Made by a program: the position numbers and the translations under genes. This document shows, piece by piece, positions 12,301-23,639 of a DNA stretch of 64,000 bases (the first letter of the stretch is position 1; every line of letters starts with the position of its first letter). The notes beneath the pieces were generated by a model. It did no database searches, was not told the DNA's origin, and saw nothing but the letters and a program-made list of their open reading frames with translations. The stretch spans positions 310,001 to 374,000 of the forward strand of contig MBPM02000014.1 of NCBI GenBank assembly GCA_001695595.3, given 5' to 3'. This DNA is from Plasmopara viticola. Taxonomy: Eukaryota > Oomycota > Peronosporomycetes > Peronosporales > Peronosporaceae.

Positions 12301-12787
12301 TGAGACTGACGGCAATTGCTTGGTCCAGCTCGGCAAATAGATCAAAAGCTTTCTTGGCCAAATCACGGCGCTCACGCAGCGAAAAGGTCAGGGAACCATT
12401 GCACGAGATCTTGCTTTGCACCTTGGCGAGGTCCATTTCGTCCACGATGACGGTAATTTGCTTATAGTTCCACGCGGCAGTGCGCACGAATGAATAGGCA
12501 CCAGAAACCCACTGAGTAATGCACGCATGCGATGCAGCGCCAACGTTTGATGGACTTGGAGGAAGAGCCAGTACAGCCTCTACTCGGTCAGACAGCATGA
12601 GCTGTACGTCAGCGGGCGTCGAAACAGCCACGTGCGGCACATCGGCGGCAATAAGGGCTGCCTCTACAGCTGGTGAGATCAACGAGGCTACGCGCTGGCC
12701 TGCACTGTGCAAAGCTGCTGCGGTTTGCACCAGCGCATTGGTTGCGCGGTCACCGCAGAGCACCACGAGCGGCGTGGGTAGAGCCAT
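9347..12787 (-). CDS. Fused purine biosynthesis enzyme: PurH-like remnant + GARS + GART + AIRS
   Basis: A single uninterrupted frame of 1146 residues, starting ATG at 12787. Residues 171-600 are phosphoribosylamine-glycine ligase ([26 protein letters not shown]). Residues 601-795 are glycinamide ribonucleotide transformylase ([10 protein letters not shown] with the catalytic N and H, then Asp in [11 protein letters not shown]). Residues 799-1146 are AIR synthetase ([21 protein letters not shown]). Together they catalyse steps 2, 3 and 5 of de novo purine synthesis in the cytosol. Animals have the order GARS-AIRS-GART, and yeast has GARS-AIRS with a separate GART, so the order here differs. 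Residues 1-165 resemble the start of PurH (IMP cyclohydrolase, MGS-like fold): [20 protein letters not shown], then [20 protein letters not shown]. Key catalytic residues there were not confirmed. Confidence 0.93.
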   Translation of the reverse strand: MALPTPLVVLCGDRATNALVQTAAALHSAGQRVASLISPAVEAALIAADVPHVAVSTPADVQLMLSDRVEAVLALPPSPSNVGAASHACITQWVSGAYSFVRTAAWNYKQITVIVDEMDLAKVQSKISCNGSLTFSLRERRDLAKKAFDLFAELDQAIAVSLSGDDEVVHDILLVGNGGREHAIAWKLAQSASTGHIYVAPGNAGTDDVAAGISNVNIGVDAHDELIAFAKVKGVSFCVVGPEAPLIDGLADKMNAAGIPTFGPSKLAAQLEASKAFSKDFMRRNNIPTAAYQNFTNYDKAKEYVDSIDHAIVVKASGIAAGKGVLIPTSKLEAHKALREVMLEKAFGAAGDEVVLEEFMTGEEVSLLAFCDGERVVCMPGVQDHKRIYDGDQGPNTGGMGAYGPAPCLTSQLERECIAIVERVVAAMKKEGMPYVGVLYPGFMLTPTGPKIVEFNCRFGDPETQVVLPLLASDLYEIMRACVEHRLEQSLVAWKSGAAATIVMASQGYPNSYPKGKMIAGLDDAQALKDVEVFHAGTAKAANGSIVTSGGRVLAVTATGLSLQNALDRAYEGVSKIQFEGAQHRSDIGLKGLLRDAKKLKLAVLGSTRGSSMQPILDAITAGKLNASIEIVVSDKAAAGILERARTNGIEAVALSPKGLSRAEYDAQVSKVLKTKNVDLVLLIGYMRIMSGDFCKEWEDKVLNVHPSLLPEFAGGMDLAVHRAVLDAKKTESGCTVHFVTEQVDSGPIAVQMKCPVLENDTPETLKVRVQLLEGAAFLHAIALAQTGLLLKHKAKKKEITYADAGVSIDAGNELVNRIKPLCKSTIRLGCDADLGGFGGIFDLQAAGYDKDTALVACTDGVGTKLRVAHLAKKHDTVGIDLVAMCVNDLIVQGAEPLFFLDYYACGKLEVDEATDVVKGIAEGCRQSNCGLIGGETAEMPSMYHNGDYDMAGFCVGAVRKDAILPQQVRAGFAVLGLASSGVHSNGFSLVRKLVEVSGLAYTDPCPFEAGKTLGESLLTPTRIYVKQLMPTVKSGLVTALAHITGGGLLENIPRVLTKDLAVDIDCASWSLPPVFKWLQKMGNLSNMELSRTFNCGIGMVLLLPEANVAEVTRQVEKAGEKVFRMGTTIMRASGAKQVVLRGMMA

Positions 12788-13199
12788 TGAAGTGACTCAA
12801 GATGGCTGGAGGCAAGAAATGTGTGATTTTCTTCCAATCCACGCACGCAATGGTATATAGGACCAGGGTTAGATTTCCGAAATTTAAATTCAGCTAAAAT
12901 TCATCAGGCAATGCTAATAACTGCAATTACATCGCTTATCCTTCACATCGATTCGTTAATCGACGGTCGGCTGTATATAATGGTTAACTTCAAAAAATTA
13001 TGAATTCGGGATTCATAAGGTTATGTGTTTGGTTAAAGGAAATGACAGCAAGGAGGGGTACAAGTGTCCACAAGACGCAAGGCGGCATTATATTCCGACT
13101 GCAATATTCGTTTCTCGTATCGCACAAATCACAGCAAGCAGCGTTTTCAAGTCCGAAATTGATGTTGGTGAGTGCACTGACAAGTCAACGCAGACGCAC

Positions 13200-13562
13200 T
13201 TAAGCAGAGTCAGCTATTGTGACCTCGACCTCGACACCGGGCTCGATCGAGATCGACGTGATCTGCTTGACGATGTCCGAGGGCGCGTGCAGGTCAATGA
13301 TACGCTTGTGGATTCGCATCTCAAAGCGGTCCCACGTGTTCGTACCCTCACCACATGGCGACTTGCGCGTGGTAAGACGTAAGATCTTAGTCGGGAGACG
13401 TACGGGACCCGAGACCTTCAGGTTCTTGTCCACAGCTCCGCGTTTAAGGTCAGCACACACCTTTTCCAAGTTCTTCACGTTGCGGCTCGTGAGCGTAATG
13501 CGAATGCGATGGATACGGGTCTCCTCCGCCTCGACGGTCTTTGGCTTGTTAACAAGGGACAT
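13200..13562 (-). CDS. RPS20: 40S ribosomal protein uS10 (S20)
   Basis: 120 residues, starting at the ATG at 13562. The open frame runs on to 13712, but the upstream 50 residues are not conserved-like and are probably 5' UTR. The body is typical eukaryotic uS10: [40 protein letters not shown], then [15 protein letters not shown] and the acidic end [11 protein letters not shown]. It is a component of the small ribosomal subunit head. It lies head-to-head with the EEP nuclease gene, with 272 bases between start codons, so a shared promoter region is possible. No intron is needed. Confidence 0.95.
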   Translation of the reverse strand: MSLVNKPKTVEAEETRIHRIRITLTSRNVKNLEKVCADLKRGAVDKNLKVSGPVRLPTKILRLTTRKSPCGEGTNTWDRFEMRIHKRIIDLHAPSDIVKQITSISIEPGVEVEVTIADSA

Positions 13563-13834
13563 GATGGTGGATAGAGGGCTAAAGCATGAGACAGCAAGCG
13601 TGAGCACGAGCAATAGAATTCGTCGTAACAAACAAAACACACCAGTAGCGTTGGACTGACAGTAACCTGAATCCAAAATGATCAATTTCTTTGGCGAATG
13701 GATGGCAGACAATAGTAGAGGTACTCTGTACCACTTCCAAGTTGATGTACCGGTAAAGTGAGCCGACAGGAAGAGTGTAACCGGTACCAGATTGAAGGGG
13801 GAACCTTAATGCGCAGTTATTCTCTTCTCGCGTT

Positions 13835-15451
13835 ATGAGCGTGACGTTATCGGGCCGTCCCACGGCCGTATACCTCGGCATGGGCGCAGCAGTGTTGGCA
13901 TCGGTCTCACTTTCCAGACACAATGCCAAACTGTGGCGTGCCTTGTGCCGCACATCTGCGAGCTGCTGGGCGCAGCGCAATTTGTGCAGCTCCAGCACTA
14001 ATCGATTGTCGAGCGACCGGATGCTGCCTTGTGCCGCAGAGCTGGTCCAGGTGAATCCTAGTAGTCTTAGCAACCAAAAGATTACGATTGTACAGGTGCG
14101 AAGTGTGGAAGTTAGTAGATATGAATGTGTTGCTGACTCAGTGTCTCCTATTTAAGTAGCTGAATATTTTGGCGAGCAACTTGGCCACACGTAATCATTT
14201 CCCTTACGTGTTGGAGTCAAGTCTCAATTGGGAAAATCGCAAGCTAACTTTGTTGCGACAATTGGATGCGCTGGACGCTGATGTGCTTTGTCTTGAAGAG
14301 CTGAGCGACTACTGGACGTACGTGCGAGCTAGCACTTCTGCAAAAATGTCGGGAAGTGTGGTAGATACTAATCTGACCTATGTATCTGGTGTGAAACGTT
14401 GTAGATTCTTCAAACCTGAGCTACAAGACCGAGGGTATGATAGCGTTTATGTCAAGCGGCCGTCCATACACGTCTCGAACTGGTCTGGTGAAAAGAAGCA
14501 CGACGGCTGCGGCATCTTTTACAAGTACGTGAGTCTTGCACAGTCTATTCAGCTTGGCCCTAAAAATTGGATTTGTATTAGGAAGGACAAGTTTGAGTTG
14601 AAAGAATTTGATGCTGTGAACTTTCATGATCCGCACGACCGTGTTGCTGTCTTGGCGCTACTCAAGATGCGGTATTTTGCGCAGTTTGTGTTGATTGGCT
14701 GCACGCATTTATGGTGGAATGCCAAGTACGTAATTAATTTTGACGATCGTATCGTTGGACTGTTATGTTGAGGCTAAGTGAAGTTTTGTTTTTCGATTTT
14801 AGAAAGGTAGATCATCAGATGACTGAGCTCTATGAGCTTGAGGAAGAAATGATTCGCATGAGCAGCGATGTGAGAGACAAGTACGAACGTGACTTGGCCA
14901 AGACCGTGACTGGTCGGAACAGCGTGCCAATTGTGCTTTGCGGTGACTTCAATAACTCCCCCGAATCACCAATTTATGAGTACATGGAACACTCATTCAT
15001 GCAAAAGCCTAATCTTGAAGGCATCAGCGAAACCTTTCGCAGCGCATACGCTTTTTACAAGCCGAACGCGCTTGCGAGTGCATCCGTACACTCAAAAGAA
15101 GCGTTACAGTCACTCGAAGTAAAAGACGGGAAGAAGGCCGAACCGCCGCACACAACTGTCAACTACAGGCGATGCTGGACAATTGACTATATCTGGTACA
15201 CGAAAAACAGTTTAATGCCCTCGCGGATACTAAAAATCCCGCCGGAGACTGAATTGCGTGCTGAGGAGGGACCAAGTAATTGGTTTGACCGTCTCGCTAT
15301 GTCGGACAGCCTCAATCGATTGGGGCGCTTGCCAGTGGGCCTGCACGGCAATTACAACGGCATTCCTAATTCTGTTTACGGCAGCGATCACGTGCCTATT
15401 ATGGCCGAATTTGAGTTTCTCTGCGCTAGCGAAGAGAAAAGTTTTGAGTAG
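13835..15451 (+). CDS. EEP-superfamily nuclease, CCR4/nocturnin-like (spliced)
   Basis: Reconstructed from exons 13835-14095, 14160-14725 and 14803-15451 (introns of 64 and 77 bases, GT-AG). Joining gives KITIVQ-LNILASNLATRNH and LWWNAK-KVDHQMTELYE, as expected for a CCR4/nocturnin-type fold. Conserved motifs are LCLEEL (catalytic Glu), CGDFNNSPES (Asp/Asn), CTIDYIWY-like WTIDYIW and GSDHVPIMAEF (Asp-His). A further in-frame intron is likely at 14318-14404 (87 bases): removing it places TFFKPELQDRGYDSVY directly after LSDYW, as in homologues. The protein is then 462 residues instead of 491. The N-terminus has a hydrophobic patch (VYLGMGAAVLASVSL) that could be an organelle signal or membrane anchor. 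Probable role: deadenylase or related phosphodiesterase; the exact substrate is unknown. Confidence 0.85.
14318..14404 (+). other. Probable 87-base in-frame intron
   Basis: Starts GTACGTGCGA and ends ACGTTGTAG. It contains no stop in the coding frame, so a simple frame call reads through it. The 29 residues it would encode interrupt a region that is contiguous in CCR4-like enzymes. Splice sites match those of the gene's other introns. Confidence 0.6.
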
Positions 15452-15654
15452 CGTGTCATTCTTCTCTCGTACTTGTTACATTGGGTCAACATGCTAGCTT
15501 AAGTCTCAGTAAATCACGGCGTTGCACAAAATTTAGCAAGGGTGGAGTCATTTGTGACCAAATATCTGTGCTTTAAGCCCATAAATGTGATTGTATATAA
15601 TCATATATCGAAGAAAATAGAAGAGTGGTGAATTAAAAATATCAGCTAAGGCTT

Positions 15655-15860
15655 TAATTTTATAGTGCCGAATACGGTACGGAAATTAATCGTAAATTGG
15701 TGCTGGAGAGTACCCAAGGGTGTCCCCTGTAATGTGGCAAGCACCTTGTCGATAGGCTTCTTACGATGCCAATTGTAATCTATATGCGGAATCTGATGTG
15801 GTTGCATAAAGTCGCCGTAAGGTTGCGCTGGAACAATGCAATGTCTTGAGCCTAAACGCT
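15655..15860 (-). pseudogene. Unidentified coding-like fragment without a start codon
   Basis: A minus-strand frame of about 68 codons ends at a TAA-type stop near 15655 and reads AQPYGDFMQPHQIPHIDYNW, then KVLATLQGTPLGTLQHQF and NFRTVFGTIKLKP. Its composition looks protein-like and it is bounded upstream by a stop. I do not recognise the family. It may be the last exon of a lost gene or part of a transposon protein. Confidence 0.3.
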
Positions 15861-15866
15861 ACGAGA

Positions 15867-15913
15867 GTGGCCCTCGTGACGCGCAAATTAAATTGCGCAT
15901 TGCTCAGGGCCAC
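15867..15913. repeat. Hairpin-forming interrupted inverted repeat
   Basis: Outer arms GTGGCCCT (15867-15874) and AGGGCCAC (15906-15913) enclose inner arms GCGCAA (15881-15886) and TTGCGC (15893-15898). This gives a two-tier stem around an AT-rich loop. Function unknown; it could be the core of a small foldback or MITE relic. Confidence 0.45.
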
Positions 15914-16279
15914 GCGACGAGCAAGTGTGGATAGTGTCGTGCATCATAGCAATAGCCATCATTGCGGAGTCTCTTGTCAATTGCACTGCATCAATCAATC
16001 GAGCGTGTGTAGACGCGGTATTCAAACCGTTAAAAAGGTGACAGCACCGCCCTCGTGAGAGGATTAGAGATCGTTTACCGCTACACCTACACGAAACTTG
16101 CTTTATTTTCGTTCAACAGCGCACGTGCTGGCTGCCGCGCTGTCAAAGATATCGCCTGCGAATATTTGCCTGAGGAAATTGCTTAAGCGCGTTAAGATCC
16201 TGCGCTAGCTTACATAGACCAAGTTTATAGCTCAAAGAGCATTCTCATAGCTTTGTTGTTTGGAGCTCACTATAGTCGG

Positions 16280-16627
16280 TCAAGATAACAAAATTGCGCT
16301 ATGGCGATTAGTTGTTAGCTTTATAACGGTGTTTTGTTGAATGTAACGGACTTTTACAGTTGCTTTTATCGCACCACATCGATATGGCGGCCAGTAATGT
16401 GTTACCAATGGTTTAATGATTTCCAACAACTCTGCGCACACTTTGCAAGACAAAGCTTCTGATGTCAACTTGTAATTTTCTTGAACAAAATCGTCATTTC
16501 TGACTTGTCGCCGAGTTGCTAACCGTTGATATAAACGTTCTGCAGCCAAGTGTTCCATGCTGGGGGGGTCTACGACTAAGGCGTGCGTAGCCATGCGAAA
16601 CAGCACAATTGAATACAAGGACACCAT
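16280..16627 (-). other. Hypothetical frame, weak
   Basis: A 115-codon frame, the longest in this gene-poor stretch, with a plausible mixed composition (MEHLAAERLYQRLATRRQVR, SCKVCAELLEIIKPL). I recognise no domain, and neighbours are repeats. Could be a chance frame or transposon debris. Confidence 0.2.
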
Positions 16628-16837
16628 GTGCGGTCAACGTGACTACACTAGACAGCTTACTGTGCAAATCATATTGTCAATACCACCATCATAGTTTATT
16701 CAGCAGCACAATGTAACTAAACATGTGACACCGACGGCGTCGCTGCAGGTACTTTCCATATATTATCACCAGGGCTCTTTTTAATTTGAATGTGCAGGAG
16801 TTTATTCTAAAATCCTTAGCTATGACAGGTATTGTAT

Positions 16838-17157
16838 TGTATTGTATTACGTTATCGCGTTGCCAAGTTATGCACGTGCTAGGCTCTATGGCTAGTCCAC
16901 GGCATAGAGTGGTGTCCGCATACGTCGGGTCTCGTTCGGCGGGCAGTGCAGCCAGCACCGAGGCCGTGAGGGTCTTCCATTATTTTGTTTAGTTCTGACT
17001 TGGTAAGAGCCCAGGTGGCGCCCTGGTGCTGGAGACCGTCGCGTCGAGGGTGAGACTCGTTAGAGACCTGCAGATGCCCGAGAGCACCTGCCCGAAGCGC
17101 GCGAGCATCTAGCCCCCGCGCTTGGAAGGAGGGCGTCACTCCAACCTTTTCCGAAAA
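16838..17157 (-). mobile_element. LINE-derived SINE-like element, copy 1, with 18-base TSD
   Basis: About 320 bases inserted on the minus strand. Its 5' part equals the first 150 bases of the LINE at 29.0 kb, followed by a short internal LINE piece (GCGCCACCTGGGCTCTTACC) and then the LINE 3' end (CGTGCATAACTTGGCAACGC), ending in a CAATA-type repeat tail. A perfect 18-base direct repeat, CTATGACAGGTATTGTAT, flanks it at 16820-16837 and 17158-17175. This is the expected scar of target-primed reverse transcription. It encodes no enzyme, so it must have been mobilised by the partner LINE. Confidence 0.85.
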
Positions 17158-17175
17158 CTATGACAGGTATTGTAT

Positions 17176-18200
17176 GAAATTAGTTTACTACACCACTAGA
17201 CACAATTGTTTAGTCATTCAAGATGTATCTTACTCAGCGATAGCAATAACAAATGTGCCATCTAAATCAGAGTTTGACGTCAAAAATAGAAAGCTTGAGG
17301 GTCAATCTCGTGCGACTAAATTGGCCAGTCATACATGATTATTAGAATTAAAGTTTTGATTCTTAGATATTATGATTTGCTTTTTCGGTAGTCATAGCGT
17401 AGGGAGGGAGGTATGAAGCGACATGGAGAATAGACGAATAGTGGCTGTTCAAAGAAACTAAATTATCCACATTGATACTTTATGCAGAAATACACGCAAA
17501 CAAACCTACGAAAATCGCGTATACTCTAATACATCAAATGAGAGGTTACACATATATCCCAATTGCTGCTAATTTCAATTTAGAATTACACATAGGCTGC
17601 AATAAGGATATTAAGATCGCCATCTTCTCCGTTTAACGGCTTACCCTTCATAGTTATAGAACCCCTGCATCAATTTTCTAGACCCCCGATTGGCTGCAGT
17701 AACCTCACAATGACAAAAAAACTCTCAACGGTTTCTTGATCAAATTGTAAAGCTTGTGACCGCCTAATAACCCATATGTTTTAAAACATTTTTTAAAGTT
17801 AATTTGATGTTAAAACCCCATACCTTAAAGACGATTACATATAGTGAAATCGAGTCCTAAATGTTGGGTAAGGGGCAAGTAAACTTTTATTTTCCTTTGC
17901 ATCGACAATTGAGCACTTCATTCTGTCCAAGCCATTGGGACTGGACACGAGAGCAAAACTTGCGATGCGAGAGTATTTTACGATATTATGATCAGCCTGC
18001 TGACACCGCCGGCACCGCCACTAGGACCGTTACGCTACTTCCACAGCCTCAAATTGCAATAAATCACACGGTGTGTATGGCTAGGAGGATTTTATTCTCC
18101 CTAGAGAGACGATCGGACACTTTCTTCCGCGCAAAGGAGCAGGATTCTGCACTTCTAAGTCTGCGAGTAATTTAGAACCATTCGTCGGCGGTACAATGAC
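17176..18200. other. Gene-free AT-rich stretch
   Basis: About 1 kb of AT-rich sequence. A plus-strand frame at 17861-18175 (104 codons) has no recognisable domain. Nothing is supported here. Confidence 0.45.
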
Positions 18201-19850
18201 GCTGAAAATTGTCATACTCTTTGAGTATGCTTGAGTAATTCATTGATGGTCAGGGGCTTGATATCAGCACTAGCCGCGGAAAGGATTGGCTAAATTAATC
18301 ACCACAAAGTTCTCGCAGCTTAGCAATCTTGGTGCTGCAGCAAGCCCTAGAAAATTCACTGCACCGAATAGTACTGATGGAGCAGCTTCCACTGCTGCCG
18401 ATCTCTCATAAAAATCGAGATCGAAGAAAAGCATGCCTTGGCAAAGGCCTTCAGGATTGATCCTTAAGCGAATGTTGTACCGATTAAAGTCAGCCTTGAA
18501 GCCCGCGGTCCCATGACTGCAGAGAGCGCAGATCCAAATTTCATATCGCATTGGTGCACTCCTTGGCGATTTGGTACACGTTAGTGGCAAGCTGCCAATC
18601 GCAAGCAAGACGACGAGCTGTGTCTGCCATAAAGACGTAGCTGGTGGGGATAGATTGACGACTTTAAGCTCTTAATGTGGCTGTATAGCCGTTATGCATC
18701 TTAGCGCTCATGAAAGCGGTCACAAAGTGATCTACGAAGAACAATTAGGTACTGAGGTGGTACTACATGACATTTTGAGGCACTACTGACGCACTGCCTT
18801 AAGCCCTCCACAATAGTTTTTGCACGTATTGCCATTCATCTAGCTATCACAGTACTGCAAGAGTTGTTTACAAGCTTCCTAAAAGGATATCGGACCACGA
18901 GCTTATGCGCTAATATTTGTGCCGTTACGCCGGAGACGAAGGAGCTTCTCAGCATATGTAAAGACATTTTCAACGGCGTTAAACAAAGCTAGCTACCGAT
19001 CGGTGACAAATGTTGGGTTGGTTGGCAGAAAGGTATCTTCAACGATTAATCGCGTTAGCAGTATCGCCTATTTGTAGTCATATCTGCGCTTCCCCGCCAT
19101 GAGTAAGAGAACGTAAATGTTTAAGCTGTAGCACTGACGCCAACAAGGTGTATTAGCGGCATTTGAGCTTATTTGTCGTTAAGATGGTGTCTTTCGACCA
19201 CAACTTTGATACGCTGAACTTGGTGCTGTTGCCCTTGTAGAAAAAGAGACACTTAAGATCTGGGTATATTTTCTTACTTAGTGTAACAAAGGTGCATTCA
19301 AGAATTTTATGTTGTCAAACAGGGCAAAAGCAAAGATCGACCAGCCAAAATGCGTCGGCGCACAGCGTTAGCAATGTTGTATATGTCGCAAACTGTCACC
19401 GTCATGCTGTGCTCGATGTGCATAATCGCCAGAATACGTGTTGGGTTGAGACAAGCTCGAAAAAAGCTGAGTATGGATTGTCACTGTTAAAGTTTAAGGA
19501 GTGTGGTCTTTGGGTGCACTGACAAGTCATCGAAAGGATTATGGTTGTGGCCGGCGGCGATGAACTAAGTTGACTGAGATATGGCTGCGGTCATTACGTC
19601 TTTTTGCCGTATAAGCTGGCAGGCGAACAAGCAATTAATCATGCGATTTGTCCGCACACCAACGCGCTACTTTTGCTGCATCACATGAGTAGGTTGCTGC
19701 ATGCGCCGTGCACACGAGTAGACTAGCTCCAAAGCCTCGACGTCCCCAACTTTCTAATTGTCATCACGCTTGGTGCGCTTGACAGTATCGATGTATCCAA
19801 CTTATTATAACTTCTGGTGTAAGGCACATTAGCTTGCTCTCGAGTCGTAA
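18200..19850 (-). pseudogene. MULE/FAR1-type transposase relic 3 (heavily decayed)
   Basis: Nucleotide and peptide similarity to relic 2 can be followed in patches. 19560-19480 minus reads HNHNPFDDLSVHPK, parallel to YHEPFSDPAVHPR of relic 2. Around 19320-19450 the DNA parallels relic 2 at 8330-8450. Around 18960-19030 minus reads PTFVTDR, then LALFNAVENVF, the second catalytic-Asp region. The frame at 18270-18608 (CSHGTAGFKADFNRYNIRLR) may be another piece or an adjacent fragment. Many stops and frameshifts show long decay. Confidence 0.55.
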
Positions 19851-19859
19851 ATGAATGTA

Positions 19860-22800
19860 ACTAGCTCTTGGTTAATGTTCATCGCGATTTAAAAAGTAAT
19901 TTCAAGAGGCTGAAAATTTGCGATATCTGTGAAAAGAAAGTGAAATCTTGAAGATTTTAGAGATAACAAAGTGAGCTTACCTAGCTATGCGGTCAAATCA
20001 CAGCCAATTAGGATGTGATTTAGGAGTTGTACATATGACCGTTTTGTCGCGCACTGTTGTATTGATTCTAAGAAAGATGGACGGTAAACGGAGAGTGACA
20101 ACCGCGTAGCGGTTCTCTTTATACTTAAAAATATTGGCCGCAATAAGCATATACGTAGTACCATAAAGCTAATTTACCCAAATAAACCGTATGCTATGTA
20201 AAACATGAAGTTTCCATGGTGCAGACCCTTTTTTTATCGGAGTATATAGCTCAGCGTACCATGTGCCTGCAGCGCGTCTGGTTACGTCAAAAGTCGATCA
20301 CTGTCCATTACATTGTTTATGTTGACAGGAGGGGTTAAATAAATATCCGTGCGGAGCATTTACGAACCAGAGCCTTTCGATGGGCTCATCGCTCTTGTTC
20401 TGGTCGAATCACATTTGTTCTCGTCAGAAAAAGTGTCGTTTTTCACGAAGAGAAACGACTGGGATCCTTAAAAGTAACGGTATTATACAATATAGTACGA
20501 GCTAGTTCGTGCTTTATGCGTTGCGGAAGCAACTACTGGCTTTCGATCTATGACCGTTTTGATCTAGCTACCATCATTTCTCGGCTTATCGGCTCTCACC
20601 TCTGTCAGCTAGCAAAGTCGCATCAATGGTGAATGCACATATGTGTAGTTAATTGTGCATTTAGCATGCTTGAATAAAGATTGCCTTTGACACGGTGAAA
20701 AAGAAAGGCAATGCTAGCTCTTTTGAATATCCAATGCTTGTAATCTTGTCCTAATAGTGTTTTTCGATATGTAATAAGTCTTCGGCCGCAAATGAAACTT
20801 TCATTCTATCGTGTGGCTATACATTGTCACGTGAAAAGAAATTATTGATCGCACAGTAGTTGTCTTTGCGTCAAATAGATATTAACATACTCTATAGCGT
20901 CATATCAAAGCTATCATAGAAATTCCTACTTGCTGACTTATCATCTGGATCAGATTTCCGAATCTGGCGCAAACCGAGGTAGCATTACAAGCAGGCGAAT
21001 TGCATCCTTGGTCTTGCGCACGGTCTTGCTCTTAGTGATGTATTATAAAGTCGTGTAAAGAGCTTATAATGAAAGTAATTTGAGTGGGTCTGCTCTTATG
21101 GTGACGGCACCTCTTTCCTACTTACGATGAGCGCAACGCGTAGTCTGTGAACACAAAGTCGTTTTGCATTAGGGTATCTTGACCCAAAGGCTCTTAAGTA
21201 GATTCGCTCGGCTTTCTCGACTCACTGTAAAGAGAGTAAGACAAATTCAATGTGTCAAACTCGTCGAACATATTATTTACCATATGGTGTGATAGGAGTC
21301 ATTTGGACAAAGCAAAACAGTACTTAGTACTAAGAAGCTAACACAAAGCCATTCATGGTCTTGACCACAGTAAAAATATGACTACTTAGCTAAATATTCA
21401 AGCCCACTGCAGTTGAAAATGACTACTTAGCTAAATGCTAATAGTAGGAGACACGTCCCTTGGAAAGCTTTATCGATTAACCTATATAAGCAAAATACAT
21501 AATTGAAACTTAAAGAGGTACATTGAGGGTGATTTCAAGACTAAAAATAGTTCTTGCAATAGCAATTTGCAATTCCTATTGTATTTTGGTATCGAGCGAA
21601 GGAAAGATACTAGAACCTGTCTTTTCTTTGACCGGATAGCTACGCCAACCCAGCTGGTACCTCAATTGTCTAAATCTTATCCTGTTAGAATGAAGTTGCC
21701 TGCTCATTTGCCTGTGAGCATTCAAGACAAGCTAAATAAGCTGATAAATCTGTGTGGCTCCGAGGGGGTCTACCAATTGGCCGCTAAGGACCTTGTGCGA
21801 TGAGTGCGCGCCCAAAAGTATTTTCAGTTCGAAATGTGCTCTGACGGATCTACCAAAAAAGTACTTTAACAGCGGAGCAACAGGAATATTGTCACGGCTG
21901 TAGGTTGCCTTGTCGCACTAATGTCATAGGCGCGCAACATGCCGCAAAGGTCGCACGACCGATGATCAGCCGAAAAATCCAGTCGATTGAGGAGAGTACT
22001 GAACGAATTTCTTTTCTTTCTTGTCAATAAACCGTACGTGTACTGACTTTTACTATTTTTGGTGACAACGCTCGTCGTCAGCGGTATTGATTGCGTCTTA
22101 GCAAATGACGCCTGAGACGTTAAAAGCTTTTTGATACCTAATTATACATACTTTGAAAGAGCAGTTTCATTGCTCGGCGCGTTGATCACATTGAAACGTT
22201 TAGCAACCAAGCGTTAGATATCTGAGAACCGGTCGAAAATATCAGCTTATCCAGCGTGTCTTACACGCCTCTAAACAAGACAGCTTACTGCTCCAGCCAA
22301 AACGAGGGCCAGTCCTAAAAGCTCAGGTCGAAAGTGCTATGAAGCTGTCGTCATTCCTAGTTTGACTTATAGTCTTCAATCTCGACTCTGTACAAAGAAT
22401 CGATACCTGTCGCAGGCCGCCCACCGCCTTACTCCAGGAGTTAGTACAAAGCTTACAAGTCAAGACCTTATACGATCAAAGTATTATTAGAGTTTATAAC
22501 ACATCTGTACTTTGTTCTCATTGGCACCAGGTTTCACTAAGCTGATTTTTGTTTATCAATAGAATTGCTTTCAGTGTAAATAATTATCGATTAATGTTTT
22601 CAATAACTGTTGACGAACATGGCGGATAGCACATTTTCGTCGCCATAAACGTATTCGTGCCCACCCTGCCGATTTGGTTGTTGTCTAAGACATTTATGTC
22701 AAAGGGGTGCTGCTAAATTACATGGCCTAACGCCTTCTAGTGCAGATATATATTGAGCCGGGTCGTTTCGAAAGGAGATCGAAAAGAACATGGCCAAATT

Positions 22801-23280
22801 TGGCATGCCACTTGACGACTATGATCCGGAAGTGGTCCGTCACGGAACAAGACACGCGTCATTACGCACGGTCGATCGGTGTACGAGATGGGTAACGAAA
22901 CGACGAAATCAAGTCGCTTGACGACGCCATCAATTGCGACAGCCACATCGAGATCGGACACGCGCAGTATTGGCAGCGCAAAGTTACCAAAGCAAAACAG
23001 CAGGCCTCAGAAATTGACGGCGAGGTCTAAGACCTGATGGAAGCAGCTCGAGTCCAAGCACCCCTATCTCGTGGTTTACGTCAAGCGCTTCATTCTGTGT
23101 GCTCCTTCCTCCAGCTAAATGTTCATCATCAACTTTGCGGAAGCAAGCAACACGCTCACCAAAACTAGCGACAGGCTCACGCCGTGTGTATCCGTTGATC
23201 TGCTATTCTTTCGATCAAAAAAATGCGACATTTGTCGTGGAAAAATGTATAGACCGATCGCCGGGACTGGGATCCAGCGC
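19860..23280. other. Gene-poor stretch with unidentified coding debris
   Basis: No intact gene. A short frame at 21567-21803 ends with a protein-like segment (YPVRMKLPAHLPVSIQDKLN, then INLCGSEGVYQLAAK). At 22780-23080 plus there is a broken frame with EIKSLDDAINCDSHIEIGHA and QYWQRKVTKAKQQASEIDGE. Neither is recognised. An 18-base direct repeat, ATGACTACTTAGCTAAAT, occurs at 21378-21395 and 21419-21436. The rest looks like decayed repeat DNA. Confidence 0.4.
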
Positions 23281-23300
23281 TCTATCACTGATCTATTCCC

Positions 23301-23629
23301 TTTGTATTGTATAGTATTACGTTATCGCGTTGCCAAGTTATGCACGTGCTAGGCTCAGTCTGGCTAGTCCACGGCATAGAGTGGTGTCCGCATACGTCGG
23401 GTCTCGTTCGGCGGGCAGTGCAGCCAGCACCGAGGTCATGAGGGTCATCCTTTATTTTGTTTAGCTCTGACTTGGTAAGAGCCCAGGTAGCGCCCTGGTG
23501 CTGGAGACCGTCGCGTCGAGGGTGAGACTCGTAAGAGACCTGCAGGTGCCCGAGAGCACCTGCCCGAAGCGCGCAAGCATTTATCTCCCGCGCTTGGAAG
23601 GAGGGCGTCACCCCAACCTTTTCCGAAGA
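23301..23629 (-). mobile_element. LINE-derived SINE-like element, copy 2, with 10-base TSD
   Basis: Same structure and same internal junctions as the copy at 16.8 kb: LINE 5' end, short internal piece, LINE 3' end and a TATTG-type tail. The direct repeat ATCTATTCCC flanks it at 23291-23300 and 23630-23639. Several point differences from copy 1 show independent ageing. The minus-strand frames inside it are by-products of the fused LINE ends, not a gene. Confidence 0.85.
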
Positions 23630-23639
23630 ATCTATTCCC

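Noticed and set aside
13563..13712. N-terminal extension of uS10 with a hydrophobic segment
   Set aside because: uS10 starts at the MSLVNKP methionine by family length; the extension is more likely 5' UTR than a signal peptide on a ribosomal protein.
16838..17157. The roughly 86-codon minus-strand frame shared by the SINE-like copies (starting MTPSFQARG)
   Set aside because: It arises from fused LINE ends read in frames unrelated to the LINE proteins. It is interrupted or shifted between copies and lacks a domain, so it was treated as non-coding.
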